Source: Chitinophaga pinensis (GTDB taxonomy: Bacteria; Bacteroidota; Bacteroidia; UKL13-3). From it: 8,948 bases of DNA. The DNA is taken from NCBI GenBank assembly GCA_945876985.1, contig CAMCQX010000046.1, positions 1-8,948 of the forward strand, written 5' to 3'. The position numbers were made by a program, and so were the translations under genes. The first letter of the stretch is position 1. Each line of letters opens with the position of its first letter. Below are positions 1-6,591 of the stretch, in pieces. Under the pieces are notes generated by a model. It did no database searches. It was not told where the DNA came from and was given only the letters and a program-made list of their open reading frames with translations.

Positions 1-11
1 AAGAAATTATC

Positions 12-941
12 ATGGAATTATCAAAATTATTGGAAAATATTTATCCTAAACTTCTTTCAAATAAAACAAAAGAAAAAAGTGAACAGGTTATATTATGGAT
101 TGCTTTAGTGAGTTTTATAATTCACTTATTAATTATTGGATTGATACATTTTAATATCATTTCCATTAACGAACCGTCTAATTTATTAAAAAATCCTATT
201 GCTGCTATTTATACTCCCTTCTCTTTTATATTAGTTTATGAGGTTTATCTTTTAATTTATTACCTCCCAAAATCAACTTCAACTTATGTTCTAAAACAAT
301 ATGAAATTATTGCCCTTATCATTATCAGAAGATTGTTCAAAGATCTTTCAGATTTATCACTTTTATCTGATTGGTTTAACAGTAAAAATGATTTACAGTT
401 TACCTTTGATTTAGTAACATCGGTCTTATTGTTCTATTTAATTTATCTATTCCATATACAACGAACCAAAATATACAGAAATACTTTAAATAAAATAAAC
501 TATTCTTCAAGTATTTCAAAATTTATAAATGCAAAAAAATGGATAGCTACCGCGTTGGTGCCAATACTATTAATTATTGCAATTTATTCATTTTTAAATT
601 GGGGTTTTGGTTTTCTTCAACCAATTGAAACTAATGCAATTTCTTTCAAGAATATCAATAATATTTTCTTTGAACAGTTTTTTAATATTTTGATCATTGC
701 TGATGTAATATTATTATTAATTTCATTTTTTCACACTGACGAATTCCACAAAGTTATTCGAAACTCAGGGTTTATTATTTCAACTATATTAATTCGAATA
801 TCTTTTTCTGTTAGTGGTATTATAAATAATGTTTTGATAGTTTCTGCAATTTTATTTGGACTTTTAATGCTTTTCATACACAATAAATTTGAAAAAAAAT
901 TAGCAGAAGAAATTGAAAAACCAAATGAAATTGAAGAATAA
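12..941 (+). CDS. Unrecognised polytopic membrane protein
   Basis: This is a 309-residue protein that I do not recognise. It has about seven or eight hydrophobic segments, near residues 26-48, 62-84, 96-106 (short), 131-149, 176-195, 222-241, 252-270 and 273-290. The loops are rich in Lys and Asn, and the C-terminal tail after residue 290 is charged and Glu/Lys-rich, so it is probably cytoplasmic. I see no signal peptide, nucleotide-binding loop, heme motif or retinal-type lysine helix. It is therefore not a second rhodopsin, despite the similar number of spans. The ATG at 12 is the first in frame, but the 11 bases before it contain no in-frame stop, so the true start could lie outside the window. 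It sits 190 bp upstream of the proteorhodopsin on the same strand. A functional link is possible but rests on position alone. Low-complexity A+T-rich codon use matches its neighbours. Confidence 0.8.
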   Translation: MELSKLLENIYPKLLSNKTKEKSEQVILWIALVSFIIHLLIIGLIHFNIISINEPSNLLKNPIAAIYTPFSFILVYEVYLLIYYLPKSTSTYVLKQYEIIALIIIRRLFKDLSDLSLLSDWFNSKNDLQFTFDLVTSVLLFYLIYLFHIQRTKIYRNTLNKINYSSSISKFINAKKWIATALVPILLIIAIYSFLNWGFGFLQPIETNAISFKNINNIFFEQFFNILIIADVILLLISFFHTDEFHKVIRNSGFIISTILIRISFSVSGIINNVLIVSAILFGLLMLFIHNKFEKKLAEEIEKPNEIEE

Positions 942-1043
942 AAAGTAATTTGGTAATTAAAAAATACTGCTTGCTATTCTTATGACAGTTTTGTGCAAGC
1001 CTGAAAGTATTTTTTTGAAAATTAAAACAAAAAGAATTTTGTG

Positions 1044-1075
1044 TTGTTATTAACTAAATGAAGTTGATATCATTT
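1044..1075 (+). promoter_or_regulatory. Weak candidate promoter for the rhodopsin gene
   Basis: TTG at 1044-1046 and TATCATTT at 1068-1075 are 21 bases apart. This fits the Bacteroidota layout of a -33 TTG and a -7 TAnnTTTG with 17-23 bases between them, but the -7 element matches only 6 of 8 positions. It would give an untranslated leader of roughly 50 bases. A better -7 match, GAATTTTG at 1034-1041, lies only 16 bases from the nearest upstream TTG (1015-1017). Neither is convincing without transcript data. Confidence 0.2.
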
Positions 1076-1080
1076 AAAAA

Positions 1081-1118
1081 CAAGGAGAACCCGAAAAGCC
1101 TCAAGAGTAGGGGAAATT
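1081..1118 (+). promoter_or_regulatory. G+C-richer leader segment before rhodopsin
   Basis: In an otherwise A/T-dominated gap, this short stretch has far more G and C. It contains AAGGAG (1082-1087), CCCG (1090-1093), CCTC (1099-1102) and GGGG (1110-1113). CCTC can pair with GGGG around a seven-base loop, or CCC (1090-1092) can pair with the same G run, so two small alternative folds exist. The AAGGAG resembles a Shine-Dalgarno site but is more than 40 bases from the rhodopsin ATG, with no start codon just after it, so it does not serve an obvious small ORF. It could be a structured 5' leader. I do not recognise a known riboswitch. Confidence 0.3.
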
Positions 1119-1131
1119 TAAAACAAAAAAA

Positions 1132-1851
1132 ATGGAACACTTAAAAATTGCTAGCGACAACTATGTTGCGTTCACGTTCTTCATTGGAACAATGGCCATG
1201 ATGGCCGCATCAGTATTTTTCTTTTTTGAACTTAACAACACTTCTCCAAAATGGAGAACCTCTGTTTTAGTTTCAGGACTCATTACCTTTATTGCAGCCG
1301 TTCATTATTATTACATGAGAGGTTACAACTTAGAAACAGGTGATTCTCCAACATTTTTCCGTTATGTAGATTGGATTCTAACGGTGCCTTTAATGTGTGT
1401 TGAATTCTATCTAATTACCAAAAAAGCAGGTGCAAAAATCGGTTTATTATGGAAATTAATTGCTGCATCTCTAGTAATGTTAGTTACAGGTTATTTTGGT
1501 GAAACAATTGACAGAGGTAATAGTGTTTTATGGGGAGTTGTATCAGGTGGTGCATATTTCTACATAGCCTACTTAGTTTGGTTTGGAGAAGTAGCAAAAC
1601 TTGCTCAAACAGCCGGAGCTCAAGTTGCAAAAGCAACAAGAATTCTTGGATGGTTTGTATTAGTAGGTTGGGCAATTTATCCTCTTGGATATATATTAGG
1701 AACACCAGGTGGTTTATTTGGTATTCAGTTGGTTTCTGATCCAGCAGCAGCTTCTCACGCTATGGATATAGTTTATAACATAGCAGATGCTATTAATAAA
1801 ATAGGATTTGGTTTAGTTATTTATGCTTTGAGTAGAACATCAGAGGATTAA
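1132..1851 (+). CDS. Proteorhodopsin, green-type proton pump
   Basis: This is a light-driven outward proton pump of the inner membrane with seven helices in 239 residues, typical for flavobacterial proteorhodopsins. The Schiff-base lysine is K223 in helix G, with the second counter-ion D219 four residues before it. Helix C carries R77, proton acceptor D80, T84 and proton donor E91, the DTE set of proton pumps rather than the NDQ set of sodium pumps or NTQ of chloride pumps. H58 matches the histidine that pairs with the acceptor in proteorhodopsins. M88 is at the spectral-tuning site (residue 105 in the SAR86 protein), where Leu or Met gives green absorption and Gln gives blue. G135 in helix E aligns with bacteriorhodopsin W138 and xanthorhodopsin G156, so the retinal pocket may be open to a carotenoid antenna. 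There is no signal peptide. The ATG follows an A-rich stretch without a good Shine-Dalgarno site. A strong terminator follows, then the retinal-forming fusion gene. Confidence 0.97.
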   Translation: MEHLKIASDNYVAFTFFIGTMAMMAASVFFFFELNNTSPKWRTSVLVSGLITFIAAVHYYYMRGYNLETGDSPTFFRYVDWILTVPLMCVEFYLITKKAGAKIGLLWKLIAASLVMLVTGYFGETIDRGNSVLWGVVSGGAYFYIAYLVWFGEVAKLAQTAGAQVAKATRILGWFVLVGWAIYPLGYILGTPGGLFGIQLVSDPAAASHAMDIVYNIADAINKIGFGLVIYALSRTSED

Positions 1852-1866
1852 TTAATATTTACTATG

Positions 1867-1911
1867 AAGAAGCCATTTAAGTTTATTTTACTTAAATGGC
1901 TTCTTTTTTTT
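1867..1911 (+). terminator. Intrinsic terminator after rhodopsin
   Basis: A perfect 15-bp stem (1867-1881 with 1891-1905) encloses a nine-base A/T loop and runs directly into a T tract (1904-1911). This is the strongest terminator shape in the window. It begins 15 bases after the rhodopsin stop codon and ends 19 bases before the ATG of the cyclase-dioxygenase fusion. It should cap an abundant monocistronic rhodopsin message, leaving the downstream gene to read-through or to a promoter within the short remaining gap. Confidence 0.9.
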
Positions 1912-1930
1912 AAATCAATTTGTAGAAGTT

Positions 1931-3940
1931 ATGATCAATAAATCAACCGAAACATTCGATTACATTTTCATTGGGATGGGTGCTGCTAATAGCTTATTGC
2001 TTTTAGAAATGGATGAAAAAGATTTATTGCGGAATAAAAAAATTGGAATAATTGAACCTAGTAAAAAAAATGTAAACGATCGAAATTTTTGCTTTTGGTC
2101 TTCGGAAGAAGAGGTTTTAAAGCTTAATTTAGCCGATTTGATTAGCTCAAAATGGCAGCAAATAAAAGTATCTGATCGGGAAAATCAAACCATATCTCCT
2201 CTTTATTATTTCCACATTAGAGGAATTGATGTATACACAAAAGTAAAAGAAAAACTCAAAGTACATCATGCATTTTACTTCCATGAAGTATTTAACGGTG
2301 AACCACTTTTAAATTCAGAATCATTTATCATTCACTTATCTGATTCCAAAATAATTGCAAATAAAGTTTTTGATAGTAGGCCGCCTACTTATGAGTCAGC
2401 TAAAAAAAACCAAAGCCACTTATTGCAATCTTTCTTTGGTTGGGAAATAAAAACAAACGATTATATCTTTGATTCCTCGACAGTAGGGATGATGGATTTC
2501 AATATCCCTCAAAACAATTATTGCCAGTTTGTATATGTGCTCCCTTTTTCCGAAAATACCGCTTTAGTGGAAGTAACACGTTTCGGTAAAGAAAGTATTA
2601 CAAAAGAAGAATCCGAAATATTGTTAAATGAATATGTTGCTCGATTTAGTTTCTCTTATCAAATTTTAGAAAAAGAAAGAGGAGTAATACCGATGTCAAA
2701 TTTAAAAATTTCTAATGTAAATTATGGCGAAAACTGGGTGTACACGGGTGCCAGAGCAAGTATGATTAAATCTACTACCGGATACGCTTTTCATAATATG
2801 GCAATAGATGCTAATAGACAGGTAGGATCTATGATCAGTCAACAAACATTCGAACGAAAAAAGAGTCCAAAACGATTCAATTACTATGATCGTTTATTAC
2901 TAAAAATTTTAGAGGAAACACCGCATCACGGAAAGAAGATTTTTCAGCATTTATTTAAGCAACAATCAATCAATGAGGTACTGTCATTTTTGAGTGAAAA
3001 ATCTTCCTTAGCAAAAGAAATTATTATTTTTTCAAAACTTCCAATACTCTTGTTTTTACGAGTTGCATTAAAAGATATTACTTTCCGATTTTCAAATATT
3101 CCACCTTCTTCTTTGGCATTTGTTTTTACTATTTTTTCAGTATTTTTATTTGCCTTTCAATTGAGTATAATATTATGGGTATTTTTAGGTTTTGGTTTCT
3201 TAAGTATTGGTCTTTCCCATGGTTCTCTTGATTATTTAACAGAAAATATTATTAAAGGCCGAAAACAATATGTAATATATATTTTGAAATTTTTGGCCAA
3301 AGGAGTTTTGTTCGGTTTCATTTGGCTTTTACAACCAGATATAGCTTTCATCATTTTCATCACTTTTTCGGCTTGGCATTTTGGTCAAACAGACTTCAAA
3401 GAATGGAACCAAAAGCAGGGTTTTCCTTCTTTCCTATGGGGCTTAATTGTTTTGGTCACCATCTTATTTTTTCACCTGAAAGAAACTACTGATGTACTTC
3501 AGCAAATTGAAGGATTGCAAATTCATCATGTTTTTAAGGAATTAACTTTAAATCAAATCTTAGTTGGTAAATTATCAATTGGATTCTTCTCACTGCTTTT
3601 TATAGCGTATTTTAAATCAAAGAGAATGCTAGTTACATTTAGTTATTTAGTTGTTTCAACCGCACTTCCTCTCCTCGCTTCGTTCGGGATTTATTTTATC
3701 GTACAACATAGTTTTCATGGTTGGCGGCACCTCAAAAATAATTTAAAGATGTCTACTTATAGCCTTTGGCTAAAATCGTTACCCTTTAGTTCTGGTGGTG
3801 CCCTACTTTTTATATTACTTTTTTTTATAGATTTCACCAACTACATTGGGATGTTCTTTATTCTTTTATCTTGTATTAGTTTGCCACATGTATTTTCAAT
3901 GCATCATTTTTATGGTAGATTTAAAGAAAATTTGAAATAA
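1931..3940 (+). CDS. CrtY-Blh fusion: lycopene cyclase plus beta-carotene dioxygenase
   Basis: One unbroken 669-residue frame joins two enzymes usually made separately. Residues 1 to about 385 form a CrtY-type lycopene beta-cyclase. It has a dinucleotide (FAD) loop at 13-20 with G15, G17 and N20, an FCFW segment at 53-56, E214 in the LVEVTR stretch where the catalytic Glu of Pantoea CrtY lies, RGVIPM at 250-255, and the STTGYAF block near 281-287. Residues from about 393 to 669 form a Brp/Blh-type membrane beta-carotene 15,15'-dioxygenase with several membrane spans. Its histidines H430 (SHGSLDYL), H483 (WHFGQTD), H596 and H600 (FHGWRHL) match the proposed iron-binding set, and H653 and H658/H659 lie near the end. 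The product should convert lycopene to beta-carotene and cleave it to two retinals for the rhodopsin upstream. Both halves keep their key residues and usual lengths, which argues for a true fusion rather than a sequencing artefact. No clear Shine-Dalgarno site precedes the ATG. Confidence 0.93.
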   Translation: MINKSTETFDYIFIGMGAANSLLLLEMDEKDLLRNKKIGIIEPSKKNVNDRNFCFWSSEEEVLKLNLADLISSKWQQIKVSDRENQTISPLYYFHIRGIDVYTKVKEKLKVHHAFYFHEVFNGEPLLNSESFIIHLSDSKIIANKVFDSRPPTYESAKKNQSHLLQSFFGWEIKTNDYIFDSSTVGMMDFNIPQNNYCQFVYVLPFSENTALVEVTRFGKESITKEESEILLNEYVARFSFSYQILEKERGVIPMSNLKISNVNYGENWVYTGARASMIKSTTGYAFHNMAIDANRQVGSMISQQTFERKKSPKRFNYYDRLLLKILEETPHHGKKIFQHLFKQQSINEVLSFLSEKSSLAKEIIIFSKLPILLFLRVALKDITFRFSNIPPSSLAFVFTIFSVFLFAFQLSIILWVFLGFGFLSIGLSHGSLDYLTENIIKGRKQYVIYILKFLAKGVLFGFIWLLQPDIAFIIFITFSAWHFGQTDFKEWNQKQGFPSFLWGLIVLVTILFFHLKETTDVLQQIEGLQIHHVFKELTLNQILVGKLSIGFFSLLFIAYFKSKRMLVTFSYLVVSTALPLLASFGIYFIVQHSFHGWRHLKNNLKMSTYSLWLKSLPFSSGGALLFILLFFIDFTNYIGMFFILLSCISLPHVFSMHHFYGRFKENLK

Positions 3941-3995
3941 GATTTAGTTTTGCTGGTATTGGATGATGGAAAAACTACCAATAAACAGGCCTTAT

Positions 3996-4034
3996 TAGCG
4001 AAGCTCTCGCTATTGTTAAGCATTGCAAGGCGAG
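3996..4034. repeat. Small overlapping inverted repeats after the fusion gene
   Basis: TAGCGA (3996-4001) can pair with TCGCTA (4007-4012) around a five-base loop. Alternatively CTCGC (4006-4010) can pair with GCGAG (4030-4034), and the two folds exclude each other. No T tract follows, so this is not a normal terminator. The GCGAAGC/GCGAGC wording resembles the dispersed repeat at 5655-5719, so it may be a decayed fragment of a similar element. Confidence 0.3.
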
Positions 4035-4040
4035 CGTCAG

Positions 4041-4074
4041 TTGTGAAAATAATTAAGCAAAGTTTGTAACTTTA
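4041..4074 (+). promoter_or_regulatory. Candidate promoter for the aminopeptidase gene
   Basis: TTG at 4041-4043 and TAACTTTA at 4067-4074 are separated by 23 bases. The second box matches the Bacteroidota -7 consensus TAnnTTTG at all but the last position, and the spacing is at the upper limit of the known range. It would start transcription roughly 50 bases upstream of the ATG at 4134. It is supported by motif match and position only. Confidence 0.35.
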
Positions 4075-4133
4075 TCAATAATCATTTTATTTACAAAAAA
4101 TAAAATAAATTCGCAGTAAGAAAATATTTCATT

Positions 4134-5426
4134 ATGTATAAATACGAAGCCATCAATAACGAACTTTTTAAACTGAATAGAGCCAATTTTGCTAAGCAAT
4201 TAAAGGCTAATTCGATAGCCATTTTTAATTCCAACGATGAGCATCCTTGGAATGGAGATGCTACCCATAAATTCAAACAAAACAGCGATATTTTTTACTT
4301 AAGTGGAATAGACCAAGAGCAAAGTATTTTGGTCATTTATCCTGATAGCCCAACGCTCGAAATGCGTGAAGCTTTGTTCATTAAACAAACCAGCGATTTG
4401 ATGGTAACATGGAATGGTTACAAGCTTACACAAGCGCAAGCTCAAGAAGTGAGTGGTATTCAAAATGTGTTTTGGTTAGACGATTTTGAAGCAAAAATTC
4501 GTCCTGCAATTAATTATGCAAATAACATTTATTTAAGTTTGAATGAAAACGACAGATCAACGGTAAATACACCTTATAAAGACTTGCGTTTTGCCAACGA
4601 AATGCGTGCAAAATATCCTTTGCATGAGTTTGAACGCGCAGCACCAATTATTCAAAGATTACGTTCTATCAAATCGAAATACGAATTAGATTTAATGAAT
4701 GTAGCGGTGGGTTTAAGCGAAAAAATGATTCATCGTTTATTCAAATTTGTAAAACCAAATGTGTGGGAATACGAAATAGAAGCAGAAATTATTCATTCAT
4801 ACATTAGCAACAGAGGCAACGGACATTCGTTTTCGCCCATTGTAGCAAGCGGACAAAATTCGTGCATTTTACATTATAACGATAACAACAAACAATGTAA
4901 AGATGGCGATGTAATATTAATAGACACTGGTGCTGATTATGCCAATTATGCCAGTGATATGACAAGAACTTTGCCTGTTAATGGACGATTTACAACACGC
5001 CAAAAGCAAGTTTACAATGCAGTTTTACAGGTAATGAATGAAGCAAAAAAATTACTAAAACCAGGTGTAATGTTGATGGATTATCAAGCGCAAGTTGGAT
5101 TAATTATGGAAGCAGAATTGGTAAAATTAGGATTGATTACTGCGGATGATATTGCAAAGCAAAATCCAAATTGGCCTGCTTATAAAAAATATTTTATGCA
5201 TGGAACTAGTCATTTTTTAGGAATAGATGTACATGATGTTGGTATGCGCTACGAACCAATGAAAGCAGGCATGACGTTTAGTTGTGAACCTGGAATTTAT
5301 ATTAAAGAAGAAGCCATTGGTGTGCGTTTAGAAAACGAAATATTAATTACCGAAAAAGGTTGTATTGATTTGATGAGTCATATTCCAATTGAAGTGGGGC
5401 ATATTGAAGATTTGATGAACGGGTAG
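4134..5426 (+). CDS. pepP: Xaa-Pro aminopeptidase, M24B family
   Basis: This cytoplasmic metallopeptidase removes the N-terminal residue from peptides with proline in second place. At 430 residues it has the usual PepP length. An N-terminal creatinase-like domain (about 1-175) contains the typical HPWNGDATHKFKQNSDIFYL-like segment near 37-56, and a pita-bread catalytic domain (about 180-430) follows. The five expected metal ligands are all present: D264, D275, H360, E385 and E400, aligning with D260, D271, H354, E383 and E406 of E. coli PepP. H247, H356 and H367 match the conserved active-site histidines. There is no signal peptide. It lies 193 bp downstream of the CrtY-Blh fusion with a candidate promoter of its own, so it is probably an independent housekeeping gene. 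A repeat-rich stretch follows its stop. The ATG at 4134 fits the family's N-terminus. Confidence 0.92.
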   Translation: MYKYEAINNELFKLNRANFAKQLKANSIAIFNSNDEHPWNGDATHKFKQNSDIFYLSGIDQEQSILVIYPDSPTLEMREALFIKQTSDLMVTWNGYKLTQAQAQEVSGIQNVFWLDDFEAKIRPAINYANNIYLSLNENDRSTVNTPYKDLRFANEMRAKYPLHEFERAAPIIQRLRSIKSKYELDLMNVAVGLSEKMIHRLFKFVKPNVWEYEIEAEIIHSYISNRGNGHSFSPIVASGQNSCILHYNDNNKQCKDGDVILIDTGADYANYASDMTRTLPVNGRFTTRQKQVYNAVLQVMNEAKKLLKPGVMLMDYQAQVGLIMEAELVKLGLITADDIAKQNPNWPAYKKYFMHGTSHFLGIDVHDVGMRYEPMKAGMTFSCEPGIYIKEEAIGVRLENEILITEKGCIDLMSHIPIEVGHIEDLMNG

Positions 5427-5459
5427 CAGCTTCTGGCGGCTGGCTCCTAGCAGCTAGCT
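5427..5459. repeat. AGC/GCT-rich short repeat
   Basis: Starting at the pepP stop, the sequence cycles through GCAGC, GGCGGC, TGGCTCC, TAGCAGC and TAGCTA, a degenerate array of AGC/GCT units with a self-complementary AGCTAGCT core (5452-5459). Its base composition differs sharply from the adjoining genes. Similar GCTAGCAGC-type strings are dispersed in Bacteroidota genomes (recollection, not searched). Confidence 0.45.
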
Positions 5460-5479
5460 AAATAAAATGATATTCAACG

Positions 5480-5537
5480 GTCATGTCGAGCGGAGTCGAG
5501 ACATTTGTAACTGGTTCTCGACTTCGCTCGAACTGAC
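5480..5537. repeat. Long imperfect inverted repeat (GTCGAG type)
   Basis: The 22-base arm at 5480-5501 is complementary to the arm at 5516-5537 at 19 of 22 positions, around a 14-base spacer. The arms contain TGTCGAGCGGAGTCGAGA and TCTCGACTTCGCTCGA. The left arm also has its own shorter inverted ends (ATGTC/GACAT). No T tract follows. It reads as a mobile or dispersed palindromic element, not a terminator. Confidence 0.8.
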
Positions 5538-5563
5538 TGTATAATTGGCCATAAATAATTTCC

Positions 5564-5600
5564 CACAGATTGCGCTGATTTACGCTGAAAAAAATCTGCG
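5564..5600. repeat. CAGATT...AATCTG dispersed repeat
   Basis: CAGATT (5566-5571) and AATCTG (5593-5598) form inverted ends around GCGCTGATTTACGCTGA. On the reverse strand this reads as the AATCAGCGCAATCTG-like phrase common between genes in Bacteroidota (recollection). No coding sense is seen. Confidence 0.5.
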
Positions 5601-5609
5601 TTTTTCTGC

Positions 5610-5625
5610 TCCCGACTAATCGGGA
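5610..5625. repeat. TCCCGA-CTAA-TCGGGA palindrome
   Basis: A perfect six-base inverted repeat lies around a four-base loop. It is of the same TCCCGAT...ATCGGGA class as the palindrome at 7704-7719, so the window holds more than one member of this family. Confidence 0.65.
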
Positions 5626-5654
5626 TGCGGGACAAAAAATGAACACAAAAACAC

Positions 5655-5719
5655 GTCATTGCGAGCGAAGCGTGACAATCTGATGGTGACAGAGAGATTG
5701 CTTCGTTCCTCGCAATGAC
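5655..5719. repeat. Long inverted repeat (GTCATTGCGAG type)
   Basis: The outer arms GTCATTGCGAG (5655-5665) and CTCGCAATGAC (5709-5719) are perfectly complementary. The inner arms CAATCT (5676-5681) and AGATTG (5695-5700) are too. GCGAAGCG and TTCGTTC lie between them with imperfect pairing, and the apical loop is 13 bases. The whole 65-base unit folds into a long hairpin. It ends 17 bases before the start codon of the next gene, so it must lie in that gene's leader or promoter. Confidence 0.8.
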
Positions 5720-5736
5720 TATAAATTAGCATAAAA

Positions 5737-6561
5737 TTGATAAACATAGACAAAGCATTTAACGATAAAAATCCTCAGTTATATAAACTATTACCGGGGT
5801 TTGTGATACGTTGGGTGAAACGAATTGTTCACCAAGAAGAAATTAACCAATTTGTTGTTGAAAACGAAAAAAGTAATGGCATTCAGTTTGGGGCAAATGC
5901 AATTATTGCTTTGGGGGCAAAAGCAGTTTCTATTGGTTTAGAAAATATTCCTAAAACTGGTGGTGTAATTATAGCTGCCAATCATCCTTTGGGTGGTGCC
6001 GATGGATTGGCTTTTTTGGGTGAAGTAGGAAAAGTTCGCAGCGATTTAAAGTTTATTGTAAATGATTTATTGATGTCGTTTAAGAGTTTGGAAAATGTAT
6101 TTATTCCCGTAAATAAACATGGCACCAATACCAAACAAAATTTGCAAAAAATAGAACAATTATACAGCGAAGGTCATTGCATTTTGATTTTTCCTGCAGG
6201 ATTATGTAGCCGAAAACAAGAGGGGAAAATTTTAGACTTGCAATGGCAAAAAAGCTTTATCAGTCAGGCTATCAAACACCAATTGCCAATAGTTCCAACT
6301 CATATAAATGCAGCAAATAGTAACTTTTTTTACAACTTGGCTAATATTAGAAAACACTTAGGTATTAAGGCAAATATTGAAATGTTTTTTTTAGGAAATG
6401 AAATGTTTAAGCAAAATGGAAAAACCATTACATTTACTTTTGGAAAACCAATTGAATCAACTGTTTTTAACAAAAGTAAAAATGCTAGTCAATGGGCTCA
6501 ATCATTGAAAGATTTTATATACCAATTGAAAGAAAATAAACTTGCTATTTTTACCAAATAA
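5737..6561 (+). CDS. glsA: PlsC-like O-acyltransferase, GlsA-like (TTG start)
   Basis: This is a 274-residue acyltransferase of the PlsC/OlsA type. The active-site block is N82-H83-PLGGA-D89, an HX5D variant of the usual HX4D, and a second block FPAG (152-155) with S158 and R159 binds the acceptor phosphate or head group in the family. IPV near 123-125 matches the intermediate block. There is no obvious N-terminal membrane span, so it is probably peripheral at the inner membrane. With the GNAT-like acyltransferase downstream it probably completes glycine-type (N,O-diacyl amino acid) lipids, as GlsA does in Bacteroides thetaiotaomicron. It could instead be a general lysophospholipid acyltransferase. 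No ATG lies between the in-frame stop at 5722 and residue M113, so TTG at 5737 is the best start. The N-terminal residues fit the family from there. The symbol is inferred from family and neighbour. Confidence 0.8.
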   Translation: MINIDKAFNDKNPQLYKLLPGFVIRWVKRIVHQEEINQFVVENEKSNGIQFGANAIIALGAKAVSIGLENIPKTGGVIIAANHPLGGADGLAFLGEVGKVRSDLKFIVNDLLMSFKSLENVFIPVNKHGTNTKQNLQKIEQLYSEGHCILIFPAGLCSRKQEGKILDLQWQKSFISQAIKHQLPIVPTHINAANSNFFYNLANIRKHLGIKANIEMFFLGNEMFKQNGKTITFTFGKPIESTVFNKSKNASQWAQSLKDFIYQLKENKLAIFTK

Positions 6562-6591
6562 AAAATTGAAGTTATCATTTTAAACAAATTA

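Larger units (their letters stand above)
5427..5736. other. Gene-free, repeat-packed intergenic region
   Basis: These 310 bases contain no credible gene. They hold, in order, a short AGC/GCT-rich repeat just after the pepP stop, a long inverted repeat (5480-5537), an A+T-linked CAGATT/AATCTG repeat (5564-5600), a TCCCGA palindrome (5610-5625) and a second long inverted repeat (5655-5719). The wording of these pieces is typical of dispersed non-coding repeats in Bacteroidota. Short open frames on the minus strand across this region are by-products of the repeats. Confidence 0.8.

Noticed and set aside
12..941. Upstream membrane protein as a second rhodopsin or heliorhodopsin
   Set aside because: The number of spans is similar, but no late helix carries a suitable retinal-binding lysine and no rhodopsin motif is present.
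1354..1410. Rhodopsin as a sodium or chloride pump, or a blue-absorbing form
   Set aside because: Helix C has D80, T84 and E91, the proton-pump set, not NDQ or NTQ. The tuning site is Met, not Gln.
1484..1739. Open frames of about 70 codons on both strands inside the rhodopsin gene
   Set aside because: They lie wholly within a well-supported coding gene, have low-complexity Leu- or Ser-rich translations and no family features.
4091..4276. Minus-strand open frame of 61 codons across the start of pepP
   Set aside because: It overlaps the conserved N-terminal coding part of the aminopeptidase and shows no recognisable domain.
5458..5659. Two overlapping minus-strand frames between pepP and the GlsA-like gene
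   Set aside because: They run through inverted repeats, in two frames at once, and the translations simply reflect the repeat sequence.
5427..5736. CRISPR array or transposon ends
   Set aside because: The repeats differ from one another, are not regularly spaced, and no cas or transposase gene is in the window.
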